A stretch of 64,000 nt of DNA from Ptiloglossa arizonensis (GCF_051014685.1 NC_135055.1:5320001-5384000); one strand, 5' to 3'. Shown: positions 37,561 to 49,977, counted from the first letter of the stretch. Numbers and translations are program-made. Notes: generated by a model from the sequence alone, not told the origin.

Positions 37561-38339
37561 CTAACACGACTCGCGTTTCTTTCCAAAAGAGATCTTTCCT
37601 TCTCCCTGCAATACATTCTCCCGAATCGCGCACACCATCTGTTCTTCACGGCGAAACGATTGACGCGTTTTCTTCGGTCTTCGGGGGAACTCTCGCAAAT
37701 CGATCGACGAATGCAACTTTCTCACTGTGTCGTGTCAATTTTCACGGCAGAAAATGGGCTAACCACTGGTGCCGTGGACGGACCGGTTGACTCGATCGCC
37801 TAATGCCGTGCAATTACATTCGACGTTTCGAATGTGTAATACGTAGGATCCGCGAACGAACGAGAGCAAAAATCGACGGAAAAAGCTGGATAGCTCGGAA
37901 CGTTGGCTGGCCTGATTGCGGCGCAGACAGGGACAGTCGCGTAAAATCGGAGGTCGCGGCTGAATGGACGTTTCCGTCGGCTCGTTGTTTTTCTGGTTTC
38001 CGTGTTAGTTTCTACGAAGCTGAAAGCCCTGTCGCGGTTAACCTGGATACCGGGTGAATCGATTAGGACTTCGACGCGAATCAACGATTCCGACGACAGA
38101 ATCCCTCTGTGTTTCTGTTATATCACTCCACGGTCGATCGTCGGAGAAATGTCCACGAACGAATTAAGGACACTTATGAAACTCCACGAGTGCACCGAAT
38201 ATCTTTCACATGGATTTTTAACCTATAAAATGATTGTGGGGGATCACAAACGACAGTAGAAACGTTCTTAAATAAGCGAGGCTGTTATTCTCCAAGGACG
38301 ACACTGAAACTGATGTATTTACATCAGTATGTCTTTTAT
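37561..38339. other. Spacer, no gene seen
   Basis: Moderately GC-rich with overlapping ORFs on both strands and no domain or signal peptide. Confidence 0.4.
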
Positions 38340-38900
38340 TTTTGTATGTATCTATTTGAGGTTAGGTTTAGAGACTTTTCTTCATTTTTGGATATAGTTC
38401 TGGTGTGAAATTTAAAGACAGCACGTTTGCATCCCATTTTACACGCTCTATTTTCTTCTTGTTTCTTACAACAAACAAAGTAATACTCTTATATATTTAC
38501 CACTGTATCTCTTCTTTTTTGTGCACTTTTTTGAGGTTAGACTTAGAGACTGTATTCCAACCATACTTGGCTCCTACGTGTATTTTATTTTCTGATATTT
38601 CATTCCTCCTAGTGAATAAACTATAACTGTATACTTCACTTTGTGTATCTTTCTCCATTTTTAGGGAGGTTAGGTTTCGAAACTCCATTTCAACTGTGTC
38701 TCACATTGTACACTCTATTTTCACGCATGTAATTTCTCCAGGTAAATTAACTTCTACCGTACGCTTCGCTCTGTGAATCTTTCATTCATTTTGGTGCACA
38801 TTTTCGAGGTTAGATTCGGAGCCCCACCTCGCATACTCCATTTTCTCGCATCTGTACTCGTGCCTCGCGTGCACACCACCACGTGTATTGTACAACAAAC
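38340..38900. repeat. Diverged repeat of about 140-170 bp, four copies
   Basis: GAGGTTAGGTTTAGAGACT-type words recur near 38357, 38531, 38666 and 38805, each preceded by a CTTCATTTTTG-like stretch and followed by a CATTTTACACTCTATTTTC-like stretch. Confidence 0.65.
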
Positions 38901-39420
38901 GCTAGTTAAATAAATAAAAAATGAAAAAAAATTGCAAATCGGCCACGAGGAGTTGCTCATGTTCCGTTTTAATTTTCGCTTTCGCCGCCTGGAAAGCGGA
39001 GTGGCCGTTGACGCCGCCGAGTCATTGACGTCCCGTGTCGCGCGAGGACGTTCGACGTTCGGTCCTGGAATCGGCGCGCCATTGACGGAGGATCGGGCCG
39101 CAAAATTCGGCCGCGCTCGATACGCTCGGTCGGGTTACGCGCCGCATACACACGAAGGATAGTAACAGTATACGGGGAACAGTTATGGGGAACGAGAGGA
39201 ACACCCATTCACGTTTCACTTGCGGCACGATTCTACTCGTATCGATCGAATCGGCCGATTGGAAAGGCGTGCCACGGGGATCGCTGGATATCCATTCGAA
39301 TCTGGTGCATTCTTTCTCAGGGGATAAGAAACGGAATAAACATATTCTCCAACCATCGTTAACTGGAAACACGATATCCTATTTTCAGCTAACAAATTTT
39401 TTAACAAATTCTGTATGGAG
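38901..39420. other. Spacer, no gene seen
   Basis: 38950-39330 is GC-rich and CpG-rich, with open frames on both strands and no recognisable domain. Confidence 0.4.
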
Positions 39421-39865
39421 TTAAAAGTGCGAATAAAAGAGAATCTTTACCGTCTTATTATTATTATTATTTTTGTTATTTTTAATCCTTACAATCTTAT
39501 TATTATTATTTTTTCGTTTTTACTTTTAATCTTTACAATCTGTTTATTACTTTTGTTATTTTTAATCCATGCAACCTTATTATTATTATTTTCTTATTTT
39601 TAATCCTTACATTCTTACTGGTATTATTTTTTAGTTTTAATCTTTACAATCTGTTCATTATTTTTGTTATTTTTAATCCATGCAATCTTATTATTATTAT
39701 TTTCTTATTTTTAATCCTTACATTCTTACTATTATTATTTTTTAGTTTTAATCTTTACAATCTTATTATAATTTTTGTTACGTTTAATCCTTGCAATCTT
39801 ACCATTATTATTTCTTTTACTTTTAGTGTTATTATTTATTTTTTATTAAGAAGTTTTATCCGTAC
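39421..39865. repeat. T-rich tandem array, about 37-bp unit with a higher-order period of about 110 bp
   Basis: AATCCTTACAATC, AATCTTTACAATC and AATCCATGCAATC alternate near 39486, 39530, 39566, 39602, 39637, 39675, 39712, 39748 and 39787, separated by TTATTATTATTTTT runs. Three variants in fixed order give a roughly 110-bp higher-order unit. Confidence 0.85.
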
Positions 39866-40190
39866 GTGAATTAAATTTGTTACGAGGCTTCCTAATTTAA
39901 GAGCTTGTTTAAAAATATAAAATTGTACACTCAATGAGATATGCACCTATATAACTTCTTCGTTTTAAAAGTACTAATGCTTTTTATGATTTTATCCGTT
40001 GAAATAAATAGATTTTCAATGTTTTTTTATATTGTTTACTTTTTCTAGATTCTCCCTCCAACAGTACAAAAAGTCTACTATTAAATTCAAAGTAAGTTGA
40101 GTACTAGAATCTTTTACGCCGACTGCTAAGTTTTAATTGATAATTCCATAAGAATTGAGAAAACAATTTTCTCTAAATTGGCCGACCGAT
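39866..40190. other. AT-rich spacer, no gene seen
   Basis: No repeat structure or coding signal was recognised between the two arrays. Confidence 0.4.
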
Positions 40191-41385
40191 ACATTTCAGT
40201 AATCAGTATTTATCTCTCATCATCATTTGATCCTTTCAGTTTACATTCAGACCCTCTTTAGAATATTCTGAACTATATACAGCAACCGTGATTAAATGCT
40301 AACCTTGACAGCCATTATTTAGAAATTCTACCCCTGAAATGGGCAATAACCATTTCTTTTTATATTTAAACCAGGTAGCCAGTATTTATCCTTCATCTTC
40401 ATTTGATTGGTCTACATCCAGTCTACTGAATATGGTTCACTTTCAGTCTAATTTTATTGTTTTTAAATATTTGAAGTATATATACCAACCATAATCAAAT
40501 GCTAACCTTGACAGTCATTATTTAGAAATTCTACCCCTGAAATGGGCAATAACCATTTCTTTTTATATTTAAACCAGATAACCAGTATTTATCCTTCATC
40601 CTCATTTGATTGGTCTGCATTCAATCTACTGAATATAGTTCACTTTCAGTCTAATTTTATTTTTTTTAAATATTTAAACTATATATAACAACCATGATTA
40701 AATGCTAACCTTGACAGCCATTATTTAGAAATTCTACCCTTGCAATATTGACCATTTCTTTATACATTTAAACCAGGTAGCCAGTATTTATCCTTCATCC
40801 TCATTTGATTGGTCTACATCCAGTCTACTGAATATGGTTCACTTTCAGCCTAGTTTCATTCTTTAAAATATTTTAGACTATATATAACAACCATGATTAA
40901 ATGCTAACGTTGACAGCCATTATTTAGAAATTCTACCCCTGAAATGGGCAATAACCATTTCTTTTTATATTTAAACCAGGTAACCAGTATTTATCCTTCA
41001 TCCTCATTTGATTGATCTACATCCAGTCTACTGAATATGGTTCACTTTCAGTCTAATTTCATTCTTTAAAATATTTTAAACTATCTATAACAACCATGAT
41101 TAAATGCTAACCTTGACAGCCATTATTTAGAAAATCTACCCTTGCAATATTGACCATTTCTTTATACATTTAAACCAAGTAGCCAGTATTTATCCTTCAT
41201 CCTCATTTGATTGGTCTACATCCAGTCTACTGAATATGGTTCACTTTCAGCCTAGTTTCATTCTTTAAAATATTTTAAACTATCTATAACAACCATGATT
41301 AAATGCTAACCTTGACAGCCATTATTTAGAAAATCTACCCTTGCAATATTGACCATTTCTTTATATATTTAAATAAGGTACGTTA
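40191..41385. repeat. Tandem array of about 200 bp, six copies
   Basis: AAATGCTAACCTTGACAG recurs near 40294, 40498, 40700, 40897, 41102 and 41301 (steps 198-204). Each unit contains CCAGTATTTATCCTTCATC, TTTGATTGGTCTACATCC and TGAATATGGTTCACTTTCAG. Copies fall into two sub-types, one with CCCCTGAAATGGGCAATAACC and one with CCCTTGCAATATTGACC, so expansion was of a dimer in part. Confidence 0.92.
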
Positions 41386-43960
41386 ACCTTGTCCAATTTC
41401 AGAACATCTAGTTTAGGACAGTTGGGAGGCAAAACGTTCGTATTTTGGTGGTCAACGATGGCTGTGAACGCATCTCGAAGCGAATGGCCGACTATGCGCC
41501 GGATCGCTTCGTGAAACAGGAGCAGCTCGCCGGAGATCGTACGATTATTAACGAAAGGAAGGCGTTGCGGTAAAAGGAAGTAACAAGTCGCGAAATAGAT
41601 GCTTCGAGAAGAAGGCTAATCCGCTCTTTTCCGACACACCTGCTAGCCGACCATGCGAGCGCATCGTCTCGGCCATACGAAATACCACGCGAGCCTAATG
41701 CGCCGTTCACGCTGGAGAATTTATTGCTTGAAAATTGCGCCGCGTCTTCGTCGGCGAATTAAATGCAATTTCCAAGGAATGCGTAGCCTGGAATTCCCGC
41801 GAAACTTGTATATAAATATGTAGGTAAAAATGGAAGAAATAATTGCTGCGAGTAACCGGAGAGTTCGATGGACAGAGTCACAATTATTAATGTTTGTCGA
41901 ACTTGATTTTTGCTCGCAACAAGCACGACTTTGACAATCTTCATATACCGTATAGACAGATTATTATCAACAGTGGGATTTAACGATCTATTATTATTTT
42001 TCGAACGATTTTACCGAGAAAATTTATTTTTCTGTTTTGAGGTTAGAAATTGGTAATCATTTATCGTGAAGAATATTACAAATTTGAGGCGAAAGAACAA
42101 ATTTGCTGTTTGGGAATATTTCGAGTTTCTCTTCTCTTTGAGCGAATTTCTTGTTTAGTTACGAGTGATTTAAAATTAATCTTTCCACGTCACTTTTGTT
42201 AATGTGTAATATAACTCGACATTTGTATATGTCTACTATTTGTAGATTTCTTTCAAAGAATATAGACTCTCGTTAAAACTAGGAACCAAATAAATAACAC
42301 GGTATAAAGATGAATGTATCCTTGAGAAAGTTCTTCGTTGATCTTAACGACGAAAAGAAGACTATGGTTGGCTTCAATGAAGAAAATATCCTATCGCCCT
42401 ATGGCAATCAAAGCTAAAAGGAACATAATTATTCTAGTAAATGGAACGAGGTCTCTAAACACATCAGAAGATAAGTACAGTGTTCAAATAGACGAAAAAA
42501 GGAGATGAGTGAGAGTTAGGTTATGGTACTTCAGTGTGAAATGGTGTTGAAGAAGGTGTCTGAAATATTCCAGTAATAGGATCTGAGTTCACCAAGCAAG
42601 ATTTAAATGGTTTAGTAGAATGAAAGATTCTTAATATAGATATTCTGGCTGTATGTACAAGACGAGAAACATGTTTATTCCCCATCAACGTTTCAAATTT
42701 AGTCAGAGGCCCGTTTCAAGATAAGCTCGTATACATTCTAAAAATTAGCATAAGCATGACAAAAAATTACCGTATATATTATTCGTTTTATTGCTATAAT
42801 ATTTCATTAAAATTCGCGAGGTAAATGTAGTTCAATGTAAATCCAGTAATCAAAACTTTTAATTAATTTGATTTATATGAATTAATGGTTTGATAAAAGC
42901 GTTATATGTTTATTTTTAATAAATTGTATAGTACGTTATTGGCAACGTATTGACCGTAATCGTTATTTTAGTACAAACGGATAATGCGTTGTTCGCGACA
43001 AAAGTGAAAACATGGCATATATCAATAATGCCACTTAATATTCAAAGGTTAAGTTAAATTGAAAAATGTTATATTTAATAATTATTATACATGTTTTGTG
43101 TCACTGAAAATAGTTTTAAATAAATATTTACACACTATGGGATTGCTTGAATGGGTCGAATCAATTTTAATTAAAGTAGCTTTAAAATTTATCACAAAGT
43201 GAGGCCAAACGGATGGTATAACTGGAAAATTATCCTGTAATTAAAAGTAAATTGGAAAAAGAAAATAACATTTTTTTATTCAAGGCCTTGTTTTCAAGAA
43301 AATCAAGTTCAAGAATTAAATAGAATCTATATGAGTACGCACATACTCCATTATCTCCCTATTTAATCAGTTCTGTACACATACTTCCTTTCTAATAAAG
43401 CAAATAAAGTAATTCTTCTAATATACGTATTATTAGTACTTATCAAGAGATTGGAGTTTCTTATTTATTAGTTCATATTTAAGCCCAAAGATGATCAAAT
43501 GCACCCGCACTTGATACAATTTTCCAACTCAATTTTCTCAAAAATGAGGCCTCGAATAAGAAAATGTTATTCTTTTTTTTCGATTTACTTTTATATGTAA
43601 AATAATCTCTTTCGGTTGCCCAATCCGTCCGATCTTATCCTTTATAGGAAATCAAAAAATGTTTTAATTTTTCTTAAATTTTCCTTTTATATATTATTAA
43701 TACAATCACTGTTACGAATCAAAATAACAAATAAAAATTTCCCAAGATTTCGAGCAGGGAATTGAAAAAATCGTCTGCAGCTTAAGGATTAATCTTTAAT
43801 TCCATATAGTTGGCGTACCGCAACATATTAATTATTAAACACTACCAACATGTTTTTCAGCCAATGTCGTATTTTTGCAACATAATTTCGTCAACTTAAA
43901 TTTTATTGTAACGATGAAAACAATTAAATCGACAATTTCTTCTTTTAATCCTAATGTGTA
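41386..43960. other. Spacer, no gene seen
   Basis: 41430-41760 is GC-richer; the rest is AT-rich. Small ORFs show no domain. Confidence 0.4.
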
Positions 43961-44820
43961 CTTCTATGTATTTTACATGTAGTTTCATGTAAAATCACAA
44001 GTAATTTTTTACTTGTCGATTCAAATCTTTTTTTTATTTTATTTACATCTTAAAAACAAAACCATGCATTTAAGGGTCAGTAAGTTATTCGAATCTTTAC
44101 ATTTAGTTTCGATTTTGAACTTATACCTATCTTTTATAATTTTGGATTTGTACCAATTTTTTACTTGTCGATTCAAATTTTTTTTTTATTTTATTTGCAT
44201 CTTAAAAACAAAACCATGCATTTAAGGGTCAGTCGGTTATTGGAATCTTCATCTGTAATTTCGAAATTATTTTAATAATGACTAATTTGGTACTTGTATC
44301 GTTCTCTTATCATTTCGAACGTGTACTGTTTTTTTACTCGTCGATTCAAATTGTTTTGTGCTTGTACACAAAATTAGCCCGTTCTTTTACAATTCTTGGA
44401 CCTGTACCAATTTTTTACTCGTCGATTCAATTTTTTTTTAATTTTATTTGCAACTTAAAAACAAAACCATGCATTTAAGGGTCAGTCGGTTATTGGAATC
44501 TTTATCTATAATTTCGAAATTATTTTAAAATGACTAATTTAGTACTTGTATCGTTCTTCTATCATTTTGGACCTGTTCCATTTTTTTACTCGTCGATTCA
44601 AATTTATTTGTGCTTGTACACAAAATTATCCCGTTCTTTCATCATTTTTGGACCTGTACCATTTTTTCACTCGTCGATTCAAATTTGTTTGTGCTTGTAC
44701 ACAAAATTAGCCCGTTCTTTTATCATTTTTAGACCTGTACCATTTTTTCACTCGTCGATTCAATTTTTTTTAAATTTTATTCGCAACTGAAAAAGAAAAC
44801 CGTGCATTTAAGGGTCACTC
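43961..44820. repeat. Composite tandem array (about 85-bp and 150-330-bp periods)
   Basis: ACTCGTCGATTCAAATTT and GGACCTGTACCATTTTTT recur in steps of about 85-90 bp. A longer word, CCATGCATTTAAGGGTCAGT, recurs near 44064, 44219, 44471 and, altered, 44804. Short plus-strand ORFs full of FFYSSIQ words come from the repeat. Confidence 0.85.
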
Positions 44821-45220
44821 GGTTATTCGAGTCTTTATCGAGCAAGAGGCGCGATTGGTCCAGGATCCGCGCGTCGTCGCGCGGATCCTCGAAGCGCGAA
44901 CGCGGCGTTAGGCTCGGTTCTCGAGCTTCTCCCGCCGCGTCCGTGAAAATTGGCCGCGCACTTTCTCGCCGTCAGATCCGTCTGAAGCGCCGTCGTTCGA
45001 GCGTGGCGCGCGAAAATCCGATCTCCCGGCGAGCTAACTGGGCTAATTTAAAGTAGGCCTCCGTCTCGTTTCGCTCAGCCGAGGGAAATAATGCTTGCCC
45101 CGGGCGGTTTCGCGGAACCCGGCGAGCTTTTCCGCTACGGGAGCCTGAATCCCGGATTTCGATAAGACGTCGCCGCGTTCGTTCCAGCCTACTCGATTTC
45201 GTCGTCGAGATGGAAAGTGG
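44821..45220. other. GC-rich, CpG-rich patch directly after an AT-rich array
   Basis: The sequence switches within about 40 bp from a T-rich array to CpG-rich DNA containing an inverted CCAAT word (GATTGGTCC) and the hairpin at 44862. No convincing gene; the open frames on both strands are Arg-rich. Confidence 0.45.
44862..44889. repeat. Perfect 12-bp inverted repeat, 4-base loop
   Basis: AGGATCCGCGCG, loop TCGT, then CGCGCGGATCCT. The arms are 44862-44873 and 44878-44889, fully complementary, 10 of 12 pairs G or C outside the AT of GGATCC. Confidence 0.9.
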
Positions 45221-45299
45221 TTCCCAACAGGTCGCCATTGATCGGAGATTTACATGAATTTCATCCAAATACGACCAATTTGAGCGCAATATTTCTCCA

Positions 45300-46050
45300 A
45301 ACCGAGAACTATCGTCGATATGGAAATCGTGCTCGATGTTGACCGCAACTGGCACCAATACAGCTGGATCGTGTCTGGAACGAATCATAATCTTTCATCG
45401 AAGCCTAAATCACAGTTGGACAACCATTTTGTGATTCTTACGAAATGGAACATTTTGAGCACGATTTTTGTCATTCGCAAGGTTTGGGAATGTTTGAAGA
45501 ATATCGGGAAATTTGTCGAAAGAACATCAATTTTGAGTTACTTTTCGATTATCCGGTCGAATCGGGAACTTTCTTTCGGGGCCTGCACTACAGTGAAACT
45601 TGATTATAACTGGCACGGATGTAGCTAGATCGCGACTGTAACGAGGTGTAATGAATTTAATTCACAAAGCTTGGGCAATTTAAGGGAAATTGCAACGTCT
45701 TCTCGTGGAAACATCGTGTACGAGATTACATTCAACTGTATCGCCTGAAATTAGGAACTTTCTTTCATTCGTACCTAAATCACGGTCGATCTTTATTGTA
45801 TCTAGCACGGATGTGTCCAGATCACATCCGTAACGAAACCCGATAAATCAGTGCCAAGAAATTCGGAGAAGTTGGAAAATCTCGAATTTTCAAATTCGCC
45901 TGTAATCGGGAACTTTCTTTCATTCGGTGCCGAAACCACAGTGTTACTTGACCGTAACCAGCACGAATGTATCTAGACCACTGCGAACCAAATAATCCAA
46001 TTCAACAAATTGTAGAAAACTCGAGAAATCTCGGAAATTTTCACATTCTC
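45300..46050. repeat. Diverged repeat of about 155-190 bp, three to four copies
   Basis: CGGGAACTTTCTTTC recurs near 45563, 45751 and 45907, each followed by a CACAGTGAAACTTGA-like word and then AGCACGGATGTATCTAGA. Copies differ considerably. Confidence 0.6.
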
Positions 46051-46149
46051 CGTTATTCCAACCGAACGAACTCGATTCGATGCTCAATGCGATCAATTCC
46101 CCACGGTTGAACACCAAAAATTCCATCAACCTCGTTTAAGGTTCACCGA

Positions 46150-46763
46150 GTCACCTCGTTGAAGCACCGAACGGGCCGTCGACGATGTATCTCATCAAAT
46201 GGGCGATTCGAAACGACTCGTGAAACGTCCAATCGGTCCCCGAGAGGCCCAGGTGCGATTGAACTGAACGCACGCGTCCTTCGTCGTTGCTCGCGACGGT
46301 ATATCGTCGTTTCTGGAGCACACGGAATCGATAATGGAAGAAAGTCCCGCGGTTGTCGCGTGCCGTGCGCGGCGAATTCGCGGTTGCGTCCTCGTGGACA
46401 TCCTCCCCCCACCCCCACCCTGGCCCTCGCTCCGGCATCGCGACATTAAAATCAAACGAACGGTCTTCGGTCTCATTAGACCCCGGTGTGGACCTGTATC
46501 CTTTTTTTTTTGTTTTCGTCTCTGGCAACGGGGCGAATTCGACAGAGATTCGAATTCTCCGCTCTATTTGACGCTCCCTCTCGGGCGGCGTGAGCGGCGT
46601 GGCGCGGCGCGGCGCGGCGGCGGTGGCCGCGAGAGGGCCCCCTCGCCTCCTCTTCGACGCCCGCGAAAGAAGAGAGCACGTCGCCTCGGTGCTCTCGACT
46701 ACGGAGAATGTATGGAACGGGCCGAAAGGCAAAAAGGAAAAAGGACTACCCGGTGACTCGCTC
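46150..46763. other. GC-rich upstream region of Osiris gene F
   Basis: CpG-rich flank with a GGCGCGGCGCGGCGGCGG simple repeat near 46600 and a T-run near 46502. Several overlapping open frames on both strands are composition artefacts. It leads directly into the gene F promoter. Confidence 0.5.
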
Positions 46764-46799
46764 TATATATACTGCAACTATCCGAGGGTATGTCCAGTG
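46764..46799 (+). promoter_or_regulatory. Core promoter of Osiris gene F (TATATATA plus CCAGT)
   Basis: TATATATA at 46764-46771 lies about 32 bp before CCAGT at 46794-46798. The leader to the ATG at 46973 is about 177 nt. Confidence 0.75.
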
Positions 46800-46972
46800 C
46801 ACGGTACGCGTCTCGTCCGTCAGCTTCGAGCCCAGGTCCTGTTACGACTCGCCACGTGGAGGAAAGATCTCGTACGGTGCCGTATCCCTGTCTGCCCCCA
46901 CCCCGTCCCCCGAGTAACACGAGTTCCCAACGAGGGATCACGTTTCGAGGACATCGATCTAGAGGACTCACG

Positions 46973-47949
46973 ATGAAGGGATTCGCGGCCCTGCGTCAAT
47001 TGTCGCGCCAACAGGCGTGTATGCTCTTGCTCCTGGTGTTGGTCGGTAATGGTAGCGGGGAGATCGAGAGACGCATCTCGAAGCAGATGGTCGAGGAGTC
47101 CCCGGAGACCCTGGCCTCGAATCTGAGCAAGGACTGCGGCAAATCGTACAGTGCCACTTGCCTGAAACTGGACGTGGTGTCCTTCCTGGACAGGCTCTCC
47201 GAGCAGGAGGACATCAACATCCTACCGGGTGTGTCCGTGATCAAGGAGAACGGCTCGGCTAACATGCCGGCCGCTGAGGTAGTCGCCAACCTGGCCAGGG
47301 ACTTCCCGAACGACGTGGAGAAGAGGCTGGACGCGTACCTGGTGCACAAGGTGGGCAGTTACCTGAACAGTCACTCGATATCCATCAAATTGTTCGATCC
47401 GAGGACCTTCGAGGCGGCCAGGAACTTCAACGAGGAGACCCTGGCCCAGCTGGGTCTGAGCGGACAGAGCGTCGGAACTGGTGAGGAATCCTAGTCATGC
47501 TAACTATCCGCTGTCTAGCCTTCTGGGGCTTTGAAACTCGTCTAACCGGGGGATTCCTTGAACGTTTAGGACGCAAGAAGGACAAGGGGGGCTATGGGGC
47601 TCTCATGGCGGGTCTGATGATGATGAAGGGTACCCTGGGCGCGGTTGGATTCGGTGCTCTCGCTCTTCTTGCCGGTAAAGCCTTGATGACCGGTCTGATG
47701 GCTCTCATGTTATCGGCCATTGTTGGACTGAAGTCGCTGGCAGGTGGTGGCGAGAAGAAGACCACCTACGAGATCGTCAGCAAGCCGGTGTACTCGAACT
47801 CCCATACCCACAGCTCCGAGGAACATCACGGGCATGGCTACGGACACTCCGGTTACGGTAGATCGATGGACACCGTCCAGGAGTCCATCAACCAGGCGGT
47901 ACTCAAGTACGGGAACGCGCGAGATCGTCGATCGATCTGGGTGAATTAA
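46973..47949 (+). CDS. Osiris family protein F (DUF1676), 295 aa, two exons
   Basis: Exon 1 is 46973-47480 and exon 2 is 47570-47949, with an 89-nt intron (ACTG-GTGAGG / CGTTTAG), phase 1 through Gly170. The frame is open upstream of 46973, but this ATG follows the promoter and begins the signal peptide (CMLLLLVLVGNGSG, 16-29). Cys55 and Cys63 (C-x7-C) are followed by LKLDVVSFLDRLSEQEDINILPGVSVIK, the best match to the family N-terminal module in the window (given here in parts). DUF1676 continues through VEKRLDAYLVHKVGSYLNSHSI. Exon 2 begins GRKKDKGG; the hydrophobic segment is 180-223 (LLAGKALMTGLMALMLSAIVG). The tail has TTYEIVSKPVYS and a His/Gly-rich stretch (HGHGYGHSGYG). Poly(A) signal at 48415. 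A complete, canonical member. Confidence 0.93.
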
Positions 47950-48414
47950 TCGACTAGCGCGCGAAGCGTTTAATTTATTTATTCATCAAGGAGCCGCGAG
48001 AGATCCCAGTAGCACGTCTCTACCTCACCGAGAGCCCACTTCGTTCCCGTTCTCCTACTGCCCCCCTCCCCCTCGCACCTGGCGAAGTCCTCGCGATCTG
48101 GCCGCATCCACCAAACCCCCACCCACCCCCCCATGTTCCCCACCATCCTGGTTCCTCTCTACGCAACTTCGTCTCGCTTTCTCGCTGCTCGCGCGTTCTG
48201 TCTGGTTACCTCCCGTCGTCCACGCCTGGTCTCATTTCATCGCCCCGCGTTTTATCACCATTACAGTTATTCATAGATTCGTAGGTATTTATTGCGAACC
48301 ATAACGCCAACAAGGCCACGGCTCGAGCCCGTTCTCGTCGTTTGCATCCTCGAACCGTGTACATGATTTTCTCTGTTCTGTTATTTATTGTGTCTTCATG
48401 CATTGTAAAGTTTT

Positions 48415-48420
48415 AATAAA
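48415..48420 (+). other. Poly(A) signal of gene F
   Basis: AATAAA about 466 nt beyond the stop, the first clear one downstream. The 3' UTR is C-rich around 48050-48140. Confidence 0.55.
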
Positions 48421-49892
48421 CGAACTTTTTAAGAAGCCCCCGTCACGATGTATATGTTCAGCTTTGGGATTCTTTATTTCGATATATTTTCCGTCGATGA
48501 TTCGAAGAGACCATCCAAAGGGTGGATGAGAGAGAGAATAGAGGGCTTTTGTGGACTTTGGGGAGGGGGGGAATTTTTTTTCTTTTTTTTTCTTCTTTTT
48601 TTTACCACACTTGGAGTACCTTTCCTTTCTCAGAACGTGGATTTGATGTTTGGAACGAAAACGCTCGAAAGCTTTGATATGGGTTTGTTTGAAGGAAGAA
48701 GAGAAAGGGGTATGGGTACGTTAGGAGTTATTCGAGCGAAGGTATGTTTCAAATGTCAATTTCAGTTTCCAATAAACGAGGGAGCGCTGTACGAAGGCTG
48801 CACTTTGCATCGGTTTCCTGCTATGAAGATTATATATACTGATGGTAATTGCTGGATGAATATACCGGACAATTAGAGTGATATGAAACAAGGTCGTCCC
48901 CTTCACAACACGGTGGGTTAGACTTCATGGAGACTGGTTGAGCAGCAAGGTATACATGGTCGTCTTCCCTCGGGCGTTCTCAGAACCTGCACAACACGTT
49001 TTGCTATTGTTTTATTCCGATATCGTATTCTTACATTTATCATATTCACGAGAAAACAGCTCGAAAAAACTTTACAGGAATGAGGAAAGAAAATTTTACA
49101 ATTTTTCTGAATCCAAATATTTTCTTTCAGATTCCAAGCACACTATTGTAAAATCTTTAGCTTTATTTTATAAGTTTCCTATGTAAGACACCTCGAGTAT
49201 CTGTTCTCAAAATTATATATACCTATTAAATACATATTCTTCTATCGTACGAACCAAAATTACGTAAATATCGGTAATGTTTTTTTTTAATCGCCAGTAG
49301 AAATAAAACTATTGTATTACTCTCGTCTTTTTCAGCGACTACTATTTTATCAACAATTTGTTTCATCTCGTGTCATACGTGCAATTATTGTAACGATAAT
49401 AAAGACAGTACACATAAAAATTTAACCGTGTTATCTCGAAACATGACCAAACACTTACCCAAACTTTTGAAACAATTTAAATTGTACAAAATATTGAATA
49501 TGCCCTTAATTAAATCGATGAGTCGAAGAACAGTATAAAAGAAACACTATATCCGTGTTTCGAGTAGTCCCTCGAGTGTAAAGAATGTGAGAAGCTATTC
49601 TTTCGAATATCTCGAAATGTGGTGTTTGAACAGTATTGTTCCTCGATTCGTCGATTATTGAATTATTTTTTAATAATGCCTGCCTCGGGAATTCACACGT
49701 TTCTCGATCGACGAACTGTCCCTGAAATCTCAAAACACCGCATCCTGTTCGGTTCCCGCGTTACGCGGAGATCCGCCGCAAGAGCGAACCTGAAGCCAGG
49801 CTTGTCATTAAGTTGTTATTCGTCTGGGTGGCGGTAAATGACAATCGTGACGGGACGCTGAAAAAATCCTTAGGATGACATAAATCTCATTG
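48421..49892. other. Spacer between F and G, no gene seen
   Basis: 48440-48880 has an open plus-strand frame interrupted by G and T runs; no family recognised. The rest is AT-rich. Confidence 0.45.
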
Positions 49893-49926
49893 TATATAAA
49901 CGATTACGGGCGGACGAGAATCAGTC
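49893..49926 (+). promoter_or_regulatory. Core promoter of the G locus (TATATAAA plus TCAGT)
   Basis: TATATAAA at 49893-49900 lies 30 bp before the A of TCAGT (49921-49925). The leader to the ATG at 49978 is about 55 nt. Confidence 0.78.
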
Positions 49927-49977
49927 TCTGGTAGTCGGTGGACCGAATTATCGTCATTGGTCATCGCGTATCGATCC

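Noticed and set aside
46151..46756. 193-aa minus and 140-aa plus frames
   Set aside because: GC-rich promoter flank of gene F; no recognisable domain, and the gene F core promoter overlaps the end of the region.
46790..46972. In-frame 61-codon upstream extension of gene F
   Set aside because: It begins before the predicted transcription start and would bury the signal peptide; the ATG at 46973 fits better.
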